Positions 1-8,300 of a stretch of DNA of 60,890 nucleotides are shown one piece after another. The DNA is from an uncultured Verrucomicrobia subdivision 3 bacterium. GTDB taxonomy: Bacteria; Verrucomicrobiota; Verrucomicrobiia; Limisphaerales; UBA8199. The DNA is taken from the NCBI GenBank assembly GCA_903913865.1, contig CAIWMU010000051.1, forward strand, positions 1-60,890, written 5' to 3'. Position numbers and translations under genes: made by a program. The notes under the pieces were generated by a model, which saw only the letters and a program-made list of their open reading frames with translations, was not told the origin of the DNA and did not search any database. Numbering within the stretch: position 1 is the first letter of the stretch; every line of letters begins with the position of its first letter.

Positions 1-115
1 CCTTAGGGTCGTGGGGGCTGCGCTTTGCCCAAATCGGGCCAAACCCCTCAAACCAGCCTTCCATTCCCACCTTCTCCCGCATCCTGCACCCGCAATCCCC
101 CTCCAAGGCCTTGGT

Positions 116-1411
116 ATGACCATCCAAAATGAGAACTGCTGGCTATCCACCTGCTTTTTTCTCTCAGCAGCCGCTCTGGCTGCCGATTTGGCGGAGTTCT
201 CAAGCCGGTTTCAGGACCAGCTTTGCACCAAAATCACCCCCTACTGGCTCCGCACGGGGGTTGATCGCGAGCATGGCGGCTACATTCTCGCCGATCCCCG
301 GACGGTAAACCCCAAGTTCGAGAAGCAACTTGTCACCCAGGCCCGGATGATCTGGGGCTTTTCCCACGCTCACCTGAAACACCTCGGCGGTGGATCCAAT
401 GAATGCCTGCAGGCTGCCCGGCAGGGTTACGAGTTTTTGGAAGAACACTTTAGAGATACCGCACACGGGGGCTACTATTGGACGACCGACCGTCAAGGGA
501 ACCCGCTGAATCGCCGCAAAATCATCTACGGGGAGGCGTTCGTCATTTACGGATTGGTGGAGTATCACCGGGCAAGCGGGGAGCGGGCACCCCTGGATTC
601 AGCCCTGCGCCTGTTCAAGGAATTGCAACTGCACGCACATGACGGGAAAAATGGTGGATGGATCGAACATTTCGAGGAGGATTGGACTCCGATCCTCAAA
701 CCGGATTCCAACCAGCAGGTCGAGATCGCCGGCTGCAAGAGTGCCAACGCCCACCTGCACCTGATGGAGGCCTTCACAGAGTTGCACCTCACCACCAAAG
801 ATCCTGAAGTGCGCAAGGCGCTCGAGGAATCGCTGAAGATCAACATGCAGCAGTTCTATCCGCCCGATCCGGCGCAGGCGGCTTTCCACCGTCAGCAGGA
901 CTGGCAACCGGTAACCGGTCCTGCCAGTGCCGGATTGTCATATGGTCACAACATTGAGTTCGCCTGGTTGATGATCCATGCGCAGCAGGCCCTCGGGCAG
1001 AAGCAGTCCTGGAACCACTTTGAGGCTCACTTGAACCACGCACTCGCCCACGGTTACGACCATGACCTGGGCGGGGTTTACAACCGGGGTGTGGGCAACG
1101 AACCCGCCACCGACAAGGACAAGGTCTGGTGGGTTCAAGCCGAGATGCTGGCAACCTTGAGCGATGCCATCCGGCACAAACCCAACCGGGAATATTCCTG
1201 GACCCTCGAAAGCCTCCTCAGTTTCATCGAGAAATATCAGGCCAGCCCGGATGACGGCATCTGGCTGGATACGGTGACCGCCTCAGGGGCTCCAAAATCG
1301 CCATCGAAAGCCCACAACTGGAAGGCCAACTACCATGATGTCCGGGGGCTGGTGAAATTCATCGAGGCGTTTCCACCGGCAAAAAAGCGCAAAACAACAG
1401 ATAACCATTGA
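116..1411 (+). CDS. N-acylglucosamine 2-epimerase / cellobiose 2-epimerase family protein, exported
   Basis: Sugar 2-epimerase of the AGE/cellobiose-2-epimerase (alpha/alpha)6-barrel family, which interconverts the C2 epimers of glucose- and mannose-type sugars or beta-1,4-disaccharides. The predicted protein is 431 aa, the usual family length. Family-type blocks visible are RMIWGFSHAH, YGEAFVIYGLVEY, YGHNIEFAWLM, WWVQAE and a C-terminal HNWKANYHDVRG; the histidines in the last three regions are where the family has its catalytic residues. I chose the ATG at 116 over the longer frame from 11 because it starts a credible signal peptide (hydrophobic CFFLSAAALA, cleavage near ALA-AD), so the enzyme is probably periplasmic. 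The next gene starts 32 bp downstream on the same strand, so the two may be co-transcribed. The exact substrate cannot be told from sequence. Confidence 0.85.
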   Translation: MTIQNENCWLSTCFFLSAAALAADLAEFSSRFQDQLCTKITPYWLRTGVDREHGGYILADPRTVNPKFEKQLVTQARMIWGFSHAHLKHLGGGSNECLQAARQGYEFLEEHFRDTAHGGYYWTTDRQGNPLNRRKIIYGEAFVIYGLVEYHRASGERAPLDSALRLFKELQLHAHDGKNGGWIEHFEEDWTPILKPDSNQQVEIAGCKSANAHLHLMEAFTELHLTTKDPEVRKALEESLKINMQQFYPPDPAQAAFHRQQDWQPVTGPASAGLSYGHNIEFAWLMIHAQQALGQKQSWNHFEAHLNHALAHGYDHDLGGVYNRGVGNEPATDKDKVWWVQAEMLATLSDAIRHKPNREYSWTLESLLSFIEKYQASPDDGIWLDTVTASGAPKSPSKAHNWKANYHDVRGLVKFIEAFPPAKKRKTTDNH

Positions 1412-1443
1412 CGTTGCGGCGCGACTACGGAGAAGATGGGGCC

Positions 1444-2808
1444 ATGAGCGAAACCATCCGCCCACAAACCTCGCGTCGCGACTTTCTCGTCACCTCCACC
1501 CGTTTTGCAGCAGCCTCCGCCCTCGCTGGCATTGCCATTCCAAATGTGCATGCCGCCGGCTCGGATCTCATTCGAGTTGCCCTCGTCGGCTGCGGCGGAC
1601 GTGGCACAGGCGCAGCCGAGCAGGCCCTCAGCACCAAGGGGGGACCGATCAAGCTCGTCGCCATGGCGGATGTTTTCCCCGGCAAGCTGAACGGCAGTTA
1701 CGAAACCCTCAAACGCCAGCTCGGCGATGTGGTGGATGTGCCCGCCGAACGCCGGTTCCTCGGCTTCGATGGCTACCAGAAGGCCCTCGATTGCCTGAAG
1801 CCCGGCGATATCGCCATCTTCACAACCCCGCCCGCGTTCCGCTGGGTTCACTTCGGTTATGCCATCAAGAAAGGCCTCCATGTGTTCATGGAAAAGCCGG
1901 TGACGGTGGATGCGCCCACCACGAAAAAGATGCTCGCCCTGGCAAAGGATGCCGACGCGAAGAATCTGAAGGTGGGCGTCGGTTTGATGGTCCGTCATTG
2001 CAAGGCGCGTCAGGAACTTTTGAAGCGCATTCAGGATGGTGAAATCGGTGATTTGATGATGCTCCGGGCCTGCCGCCTGGGCGCACGCGCCGGCACTGCG
2101 GGCCCCACCCCGGCCGGGACGAGCGAACTCATGCACCAGATCCGCCACTTCCACGGCTTCCTCTGGGCCAGTGGCGGCCTCTTCAGCGATTACAACATCC
2201 ACCAGGTCGACGAATGCTGCTGGATGAAAGGCTCCTGGCCGGTCAAGGCACACGCCAACGGGGGTCGCCAGTTCCGGGGTGATTCCGTGGATCAGAATTT
2301 CGACAACTACTCCATCGAATACACCTTTGCGGACGGCACAAAGCTGTTCTTCACAGGCCGGGCGGAAACCGGTTGCCACGATGAATTCGCCAGCTATGGC
2401 CATGGCACCAAGGGTTCAGCCATTATTTCCACCGCCGTGCACACCCCCGGCCGTTGCAGGATCTTCAAGGGTCAGAACTTCACCCGCAGCGACATGACGT
2501 GGGCGTTCCCCCAGCCGGAACCCAACCCCTACCAGACGGAGTGGGACGACCTCGTTCGCGCCATTCGCGAGGACAAACCCTACAACGAAGCCGCACGCGG
2601 TGCCATTGCCAGTCTCGTGACCTCCATGGGCCGCATGGCCGCACACACAGGGCAGATGATCACCTACGAGGACATGCTCGAGTGCCCGCACGAATTCGCC
2701 CCCGGCGTTGACAGCTTCACGGATGCCTCCCCGGCGCCGGTTCAGGCCGATGCCCGTGGAAATTATCCCCAGCCGGAACCCGGTGTGAAAAAGAACAGGG
2801 AATATTAG
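1444..2808 (+). CDS. Gfo/Idh/MocA family oxidoreductase with Tat signal
   Basis: NAD(P)-dependent sugar or sugar-acid oxidoreductase of the Gfo/Idh/MocA family, 454 aa. The N-terminus has a twin-arginine signal (TSRRDFLVTS, then a hydrophobic stretch ending in VHAAG), so it is exported folded. The Rossmann motif VALVGCGGRGTGA follows near residue 45, and the family EKP motif is seen in FMEKPVTVDAP; the region around YNIHQVDECCWM holds the usual His near the substrate site. The start is the ATG at 1444, about 10 bases after a GGAG; an upstream TTG at 1408 would bury the Tat motif and is rejected. It follows the epimerase by 32 bp, consistent with a small sugar-modifying operon. Periplasmic oxidoreductases of this type are abundant in Verrucomicrobiota and Planctomycetota; the substrate is unknown. 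Confidence 0.88.
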   Translation: MSETIRPQTSRRDFLVTSTRFAAASALAGIAIPNVHAAGSDLIRVALVGCGGRGTGAAEQALSTKGGPIKLVAMADVFPGKLNGSYETLKRQLGDVVDVPAERRFLGFDGYQKALDCLKPGDIAIFTTPPAFRWVHFGYAIKKGLHVFMEKPVTVDAPTTKKMLALAKDADAKNLKVGVGLMVRHCKARQELLKRIQDGEIGDLMMLRACRLGARAGTAGPTPAGTSELMHQIRHFHGFLWASGGLFSDYNIHQVDECCWMKGSWPVKAHANGGRQFRGDSVDQNFDNYSIEYTFADGTKLFFTGRAETGCHDEFASYGHGTKGSAIISTAVHTPGRCRIFKGQNFTRSDMTWAFPQPEPNPYQTEWDDLVRAIREDKPYNEAARGAIASLVTSMGRMAAHTGQMITYEDMLECPHEFAPGVDSFTDASPAPVQADARGNYPQPEPGVKKNREY

Positions 2809-2999
2809 GCCGGCGCGGAAGATTTGAAGTTATTTTCAGGGTAGGACGCTATTTGTCCCACCCCATGGTGTAGGCTGCCACCATGATGACGAGCATTCAG
2901 GCCGTTCCGAAACTTGAAAACGGGCTTTTCGCCCCAGCGTCCTGTGCTATGCTCCCCCTGCAACCAACCGGGAACCAAGAACTGAAGAGAAACACGAAC

Positions 3000-4112
3000 A
3001 TGCCGCCAAAAACTGAAAAAACGGATAAGGTCGAGAAACCTGAAAAGATAGAGAAATCCGCTGACAAAGCGGTGGAAGCCAGGAGCGCGGAGGCAGCCAA
3101 AGCCATGGCCACGCGTGACCGTGAATTGGAGTCGGCCATCTCAAGCATCACCAAGGCCTACGGCGAGGGCAGCATCATGCGCCTTGGCAATGCAGGTGCC
3201 CTTCGGAAAATCGATGTCATCCCCACGGGGGCCCTCTCAGTGGATCTCGCACTCGGGGTTGGAGGCGTTCCGCGCGGCCGCGTGGTGGAGATCTTCGGCC
3301 CGGAATCCTCCGGGAAAACCACCCTCATGCTGCATGTGATCGCCAACGCCCAGAAATCGGGCGGGCTGGCCGCATTTATCGATGCCGAACACGCTCTCGA
3401 TCCCGCCTACGCCAAAAAGCTGGGGGTCAATCTGGAGGAACTTCTGGTCTCCCAGCCTGATAGCGGCGAGGAGGCTCTCTCCATCTGCGAAACTCTCGCC
3501 CGATCCAACGCTCTCGACGTGATCGTGGTCGATTCAGTGGCCGCGCTCGTTCCCAAGGCGGAACTCGAGGGGGAGATGGGCATGGCCACCATGGGCATGC
3601 AGGCCCGGCTGATGAGCCAGGCCCTCCGCAAGCTCACCGCCATCCTGTCCAAGGCAAAAACCACCTGCGTTTTCACAAACCAGATGCGCGAGAAGGTCGG
3701 CGTCATGTTCGGCAACCCCGAGACCACCCCCGGCGGCAAGGCGTTGAAGTTTTACGCGAGCGTCCGGATGGATATCCGCCGCAAGGACACCCTGAAGGAT
3801 GCCGCCGGCAACGCCGTGGGCAACCACGTCAAGGTCAAGATCGTCAAAAACAAGGTCGCACCGCCGTTCGCGGAGGCAGAGTTCGACATCATTTACAACC
3901 ACGGCATCAACAAGGAGGGCAGCATCCTCGAAGTGGGCATCGAAGCTGGTGTCGTGGATAAGAAGGGGGCATGGCTCCAGTTCAACGGGGAACTGATCGG
4001 CCAGGGCAAGGATGCCGCCCAAAAAGCCCTGGCGGAATCCCCCGCCCTCGCCGACAAGATCGTCGAAGCCATCATGGCGAAACGCGCCGCCCTCGCCGCA
4101 GCAGCAGCGTAA
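3000..4112 (+). CDS. recA: Recombinase RecA
   Basis: RecA, the ATP-dependent DNA strand-exchange protein of homologous recombination, which also activates LexA-type cleavage. The chosen frame is 370 aa. Walker A is GPESSGKTT at residues 100-108; [21 protein letters not shown] carries Walker B and the start of loop L1, and [22 protein letters not shown] carries the L2 region, all as in canonical RecA. The start at 3000 follows a GAAGAGA about 9 bases upstream. The open frame extends back to 2883, but the extra 39 residues are not RecA-like. Before the core there is a 35-residue Lys/Glu/Ala-rich extension, and the C-terminus is a poly-Ala tail rather than the acidic tail of E. coli RecA. An intrinsic terminator follows at 4178-4210. 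Confidence 0.97.
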   Translation: MPPKTEKTDKVEKPEKIEKSADKAVEARSAEAAKAMATRDRELESAISSITKAYGEGSIMRLGNAGALRKIDVIPTGALSVDLALGVGGVPRGRVVEIFGPESSGKTTLMLHVIANAQKSGGLAAFIDAEHALDPAYAKKLGVNLEELLVSQPDSGEEALSICETLARSNALDVIVVDSVAALVPKAELEGEMGMATMGMQARLMSQALRKLTAILSKAKTTCVFTNQMREKVGVMFGNPETTPGGKALKFYASVRMDIRRKDTLKDAAGNAVGNHVKVKIVKNKVAPPFAEAEFDIIYNHGINKEGSILEVGIEAGVVDKKGAWLQFNGELIGQGKDAAQKALAESPALADKIVEAIMAKRAALAAAAA

Positions 4113-4177
4113 CTATTTGGAGTTCATAGACTTTCATATTAATCACGTCACCGGAACGTCTCCATCCGGCACAGTCT

Positions 4178-4210
4178 GGGGTGGCACGCAGTTGCCACCC
4201 CCTTTTTTTT
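4178..4210 (+). terminator. Rho-independent terminator of recA
   Basis: Perfect 9-bp stem GGGGTGGCA / TGCCACCCC (4178-4186 with 4193-4201), 6-base loop, then one C and eight Ts. It lies 66 bp after the recA stop codon and about 120 bp before infC, so infC needs its own promoter in 4211-4300. Confidence 0.95.
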
Positions 4211-4300
4211 GCTTGCATCGGCTTGCACGGAAGATAATTTTTCCACAGCAATGACTGATGCTTTGGCACCTGTGTGCCCCTGTGCTTGATAAAATACTGC

Positions 4301-4333
4301 ATGAATAAGCTTCAACCGGTGAGGGTGTCTTGA
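4301..4333 (+). CDS. Possible 10-codon leader ORF overlapping the infC start
   Basis: A ten-residue frame (MNKLQPVRVS) starts at ATG 4301 and stops with TGA at 4331-4333, so its stop overlaps the infC TTG start (4330-4332) as TTGA. Its GGTGAGG near the end would also serve as the infC ribosome-binding site. This geometry would allow translational coupling to infC. There is no strong ribosome-binding site before the ATG, so it may be accidental. Confidence 0.3.
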   Translation: MNKLQPVRVS

Positions 4334-5103
4334 GCCGCCCTTTCTCTCCACGTCCATCCTCCCCCTCCTCCCTTGTCAGGGTCAACGGGAAGATTCGAGC
4401 CCGCGAAGTCCGGGTGATCAGCGCCGAGGGCGTTCAACTTGGGGTCCTCTCACTCGGGGATGCCCTCAAGGCAGCCCGCGAAAGCGGGGTGGATCTGGTC
4501 GAGATCGCCCCGAATGCCACTCCGCCGGTCTGCCGTCTGGTGGATTTTGGGAAATTCCGATACGAGCAGGCCAAGAAGGAGAAGGAGTCCAAGAAGCACC
4601 AGCATGCCACCCGGGTCAAGGAGGTCCAACTCAGCGCGAAAATTGATCCGCATGACCTCAGCGTCAAAATCGAGCACGGAGTCGATTTCCTCTGCGAGGA
4701 CATGAAGGTGAAGATCACCCTCAAGTTTCGAGGTCGGGAAATGGCCCACACGGAGTTCGGTTTTCAGGTGATCAACAAATTCATCACTGAAGTGGCCCCC
4801 TACGGTCATCCCGATTTCCAGCCCAAGCTCATGGGACGCAGCATCAATGTGATGATCAGCCCGCTCCCCCGAAACAAGCGGGCCAAAAACCCGCGCCAGG
4901 TGGAACATCCCCCAGAGGAGGATGAAGAGGCTTCGAATGATGATGGCGATTCAGATGACCACAAGGCTGCCGCCCACAAACCCCAGAGTCCCCTCCGTCA
5001 ACCCGGCGCAAACAAGGCCGCATCCCAGGCCCCAGCCCCGGCCACGGGTGGCGGTGGTTTCTCGAACAATCCCTTCGCCCGGATCAATATGAAGCCGGAT
5101 TGA
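4330..5103 (+). CDS. infC: Translation initiation factor IF-3
   Basis: IF-3, which binds the 30S subunit, keeps subunits apart and proofreads start codon and initiator tRNA selection. Family motifs are clear: VNGKIRAREVRVI near the start, the N-domain VDLVEIAPNATPPVCRLVDFGKF, a lysine-rich linker, and the C-domain KITLKFRGREMAHTEFG. An in-frame stop at 4306-4308 and the lack of any ATG in the first codons leave TTG at 4330 as the only reasonable start; IF-3 genes often use rare start codons as an autoregulatory device. At 257 aa it is about 75 residues longer than E. coli IF-3, the excess being a low-complexity acidic then Ala/Pro/Gly-rich tail. rpmI and rplT, the usual followers, are absent here; the next gene is convergent. 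Confidence 0.95.
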   Translation: MSRPFSPRPSSPSSLVRVNGKIRAREVRVISAEGVQLGVLSLGDALKAARESGVDLVEIAPNATPPVCRLVDFGKFRYEQAKKEKESKKHQHATRVKEVQLSAKIDPHDLSVKIEHGVDFLCEDMKVKITLKFRGREMAHTEFGFQVINKFITEVAPYGHPDFQPKLMGRSINVMISPLPRNKRAKNPRQVEHPPEEDEEASNDDGDSDDHKAAAHKPQSPLRQPGANKAASQAPAPATGGGGFSNNPFARINMKPD

Positions 5104-5314
5104 GTGGCCGAATTGTTGGGGCACCCTACGTTCCAGGCACAGGAACCGTCTCCTGCCCCTCCAGGGCAAGGTTCAATCGCGTTCCGGCATCCTTGGACCC
5201 GGTTCTGCAGCCCAGACTATCGCCTTCCCCTCGCTTGATGCCGAACGGACACCCGAAGGGGACAACCATCCTCGAATAGCGGACGACCCACTTCCCCAAC
5301 CGCCCCGTTCTCCA
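5104..5314. other. Intergenic region between convergent genes, nothing found
   Basis: About 210 bases between the infC stop and the terminator of the opposite-strand gene. No ORF with coding character, no RNA gene and no plausible infC terminator with a T-run is visible; the terminator at 5315-5347 may serve both directions imperfectly. Confidence 0.5.
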
Positions 5315-5347
5315 CGAAAAAGGGGCGCCCCCGAAGAGGCGCCCCTT
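5315..5347 (-). terminator. Rho-independent terminator of the beta-strand-repeat gene
   Basis: Ten-base-pair stem (5320-5329 with 5338-5347) with an 8-base loop. Read on the minus strand it ends in GGGGCGCCTC-type stem followed by five Ts (plus-strand A-run 5317-5321). It lies 28 bp beyond the stop codon of the minus-strand gene. Confidence 0.9.
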
Positions 5348-5374
5348 GATTAAACTGCAATCAGATGGGATGGC

Positions 5375-8300
5375 TTACGGCACCCGCATCTTGAAGAACC
5401 GCAGCGGCTCGGACGGATTCACCGGGATCGCATTCGAGAACGCGCCAGTGGCATCAAACGAACCAATGCTGTTGGTGGTCCAATCGGCAGCCGGAGCCGC
5501 CACATTGGTGGAGGTCAGCCATGTGTAGGCTCCGGAGGGTGACCCGCCGGTGCCGGTCATGATCAGCTTGCCACCGGAAACCGTCGGCGGATGCACAACA
5601 GGGGAAACCGCAACAATCGAGGCCACGCGGATTGTGCCGTCCGTGGTCAGCTTGCTCAGGTCCCATGTGTAACCGGAGGGCAGTTCCGTGGTGGTAAAGG
5701 AACCACTGCGGGTGCCCCAGTCGAACACATTGAAGGTATCGTTCACCGCCAGCGCGTTTGTTCCGGCAACCACAACCTTCAGCTTGCCACCCATCGTGAG
5801 GGCGCCACTGACGGCTGCCAGATCGCTCGAGGCAACATCACCATCTTTGGAGACTTCCATCGTGGTGGTCCCGTTGAGGGTCAGGTTGTTGTTGATCGAG
5901 AGGGTGCCCACAGCCACGCCGGGAGCGAGATTCGCCCCAACCGCGACCGTGACCGATCCGTTGATCACACCATTACCGCCCAGGGTTCCGGCACTCACAA
6001 GCGTCGGCCCGGTATAGGTATTCACCCCGTTCAGGTCCAGGGTTCCGGTGCCCAGCTTCGTCAATCCGCCATTGCCACTGCCATCCTGCAGGGCCTGTGT
6101 GATTCCGATGGTGGCCACACCGGTGTCAATCACCGCGCCGCCCGCCAGCACGTTGACCAATCCAATGTTGGACATGAAATCAACATTCGCATTCGGCAGC
6201 GCGCGCAGCACGCCACCGTTGAAGTTGAAGGCGCTGGTGCCCGCACCACCCGCCACGCGGCGGACAGACAGGGAGCCGCCATCCAGATTCACCGTCCCGT
6301 TGCCGCTTGCATTGGAGCCGATGTCGAGCCGGTCGGAGATGGTCGTCACGGAACCTGTGCCGCTGATGTTCAGGATGCCCGTGCCGTCCTCACCCACGCG
6401 GAACAGCTTGCCGGAGGTGGTGTTATGGTTGACGATGCCGCCCGAAACATTCAACACGCCAGGACCATCGGTATAACGGCCGACGATGAACCAGTGGTTG
6501 TCAAGCCGGAGGCTGCCCGCAGTCATGTTCCAGGCGCCCGCACCGTGGAATCCGATGTGCAACTCGTTGCCGTCTGCACGGCCGAGCACAGCGCCACCCG
6601 TCTGATTCACCACGCCGGAGCTGGCGACACCCTTGCCGACAAACATGCTGGCAACTGAAACCTGAGCGGTGTCCTTGATGTTCATCAGGCCGTCACCCGT
6701 TCCGACATCCGTCACGTTCATATCCCACAGCACCCAAAGGCGGCTGGTGTCCTGGAGATTCAGGATGCCATTGCCACCTTCATGGCCGATGGAGAACCAG
6801 GCGTTAATGGTGAGCGCGGCAGAGTTGGCGATGGTCATCTGACCCGTCGCACCGTTGTGCCAGCCGAGGTGAATGCGCCAGCCGGAATAGAGGGATGCAG
6901 CGTCCTTCACGAGGATGGTCGATGCGGAGCCAGCGCTTTCGCCGAGGTTCATGTCGCCGTTGTTTGTCCAGGCGGATGTCCCGTTCAGAGTCAGTGTCTG
7001 CCGGGCAAGATTCCCCGCCACGCCATTGTCGTAACCCATCGAGGCGCTACCGGACCGGACGGTGGAGTTGTAGAGGTCGGCCGTCGAGAGATTACCGACG
7101 GTGCCGTTCCCGCGCCCGATGGAGAACCAACTATCCACGTTGAGGGTCGTGTTGCTCAGAGTAATCGAGGCCGGGGCGTCGATCGTGCTGCCCACCCAGA
7201 ATTCGTTCTGGCTGTGGTTGGTCTGGGCAACCCCGGTTCCATCAAACAGGAGTGTTCCAGCGAGAACATTGTATCCAGGAAATCCACCGCCGGAGAGTTC
7301 CTTCACGCCTGATCCGAGGTAGGTCAATTTGGCCGGACCCGATTTCACGAAGGAACTTCCCGCCGTGGCTGTCACCGGCCCGCTCAACCCGAGATCGCTC
7401 TGGGCGTCGATGGAGGAGTTGGTTGCCTGGACGGAATAACCACGATCCACGGCAATGGCCGGACCTGAATAGCTCAGGGCGCCATTTGCGAGAACGAGGT
7501 TCGCAGCAGCAGAGGAGGAACTGCCGATGGGGCTCGGTTGTCCACCATTGGCCAGTTTCGTGACGGCCACCTTGCCACCCTCGATGCGTGTCGGACCCGT
7601 GTAATCGTTGAGTGTGTCAATGGCCAGGGAACCGGTTCCCTGCTTGGTGATTCCACCACTTCCAGTGATCTTTCCAGTGCCGCCGATCGTATAGTTCAGG
7701 GCGCTGTTATTGATCGTGACCTTCGCCGGATTCACCGTCCCGGTCAGGTTCACGGTCGTTGTTCCCAGGGCGCTGTCATCAAGTTGCACGGCATTGCCTT
7801 GGGCAAAAAGGGCCGGAAGACCGGTGCTCAACTCAACCCAGTTGGTCGTCAGACCGATATCCCAGTTGCCGCCCGCCTGCCCATCCCAGCGAGGGAGGGA
7901 AACGGCGGTGATCTGCAGATCGACGCTGTTGTTGGCGGTATTGTTGACGATGGCCGCGACAACACCGGAGGGGATGGAACCAAGAACGAAGGTCCCGGAC
8001 CCGCTACGGCTGCCATACTTGATCAGCGGGAACTGTCCCAGTTGCGGAAGGGCATCCACGATGCCGACCGTGATGGTGCCGTTCACCGAGAGGGCTCCGG
8101 ACACGTTGAGCGGCGCAAACCCGGGATTTCCGTAGTTGCCCACATTGAAGTCCAGGGTCGCGCCATTAAGCGCGACGGTGGTTGCATTCACCTGCGCGTT
8201 TGCCCCGAGTATATCAACACCCAGACCCGCACCGTTGGCCACCGAGTAGGCACCAATCCCCAACTGTGCCGTGGTGGCAATGAGCTTGCCGGCGTTCACG

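Noticed and set aside
1330-2403. Long minus-strand frame opposite the oxidoreductase and epimerase genes
   Set aside because: Shadow of GC-rich coding sequence; no family motif, no ribosome-binding site, and it overlaps two well-supported genes.
2883-2999. Upstream extension of recA from ATG 2883
   Set aside because: The added 39 residues are not RecA-like; ATG 3000 has a ribosome-binding site and starts the typical Lys/Glu-rich leader.
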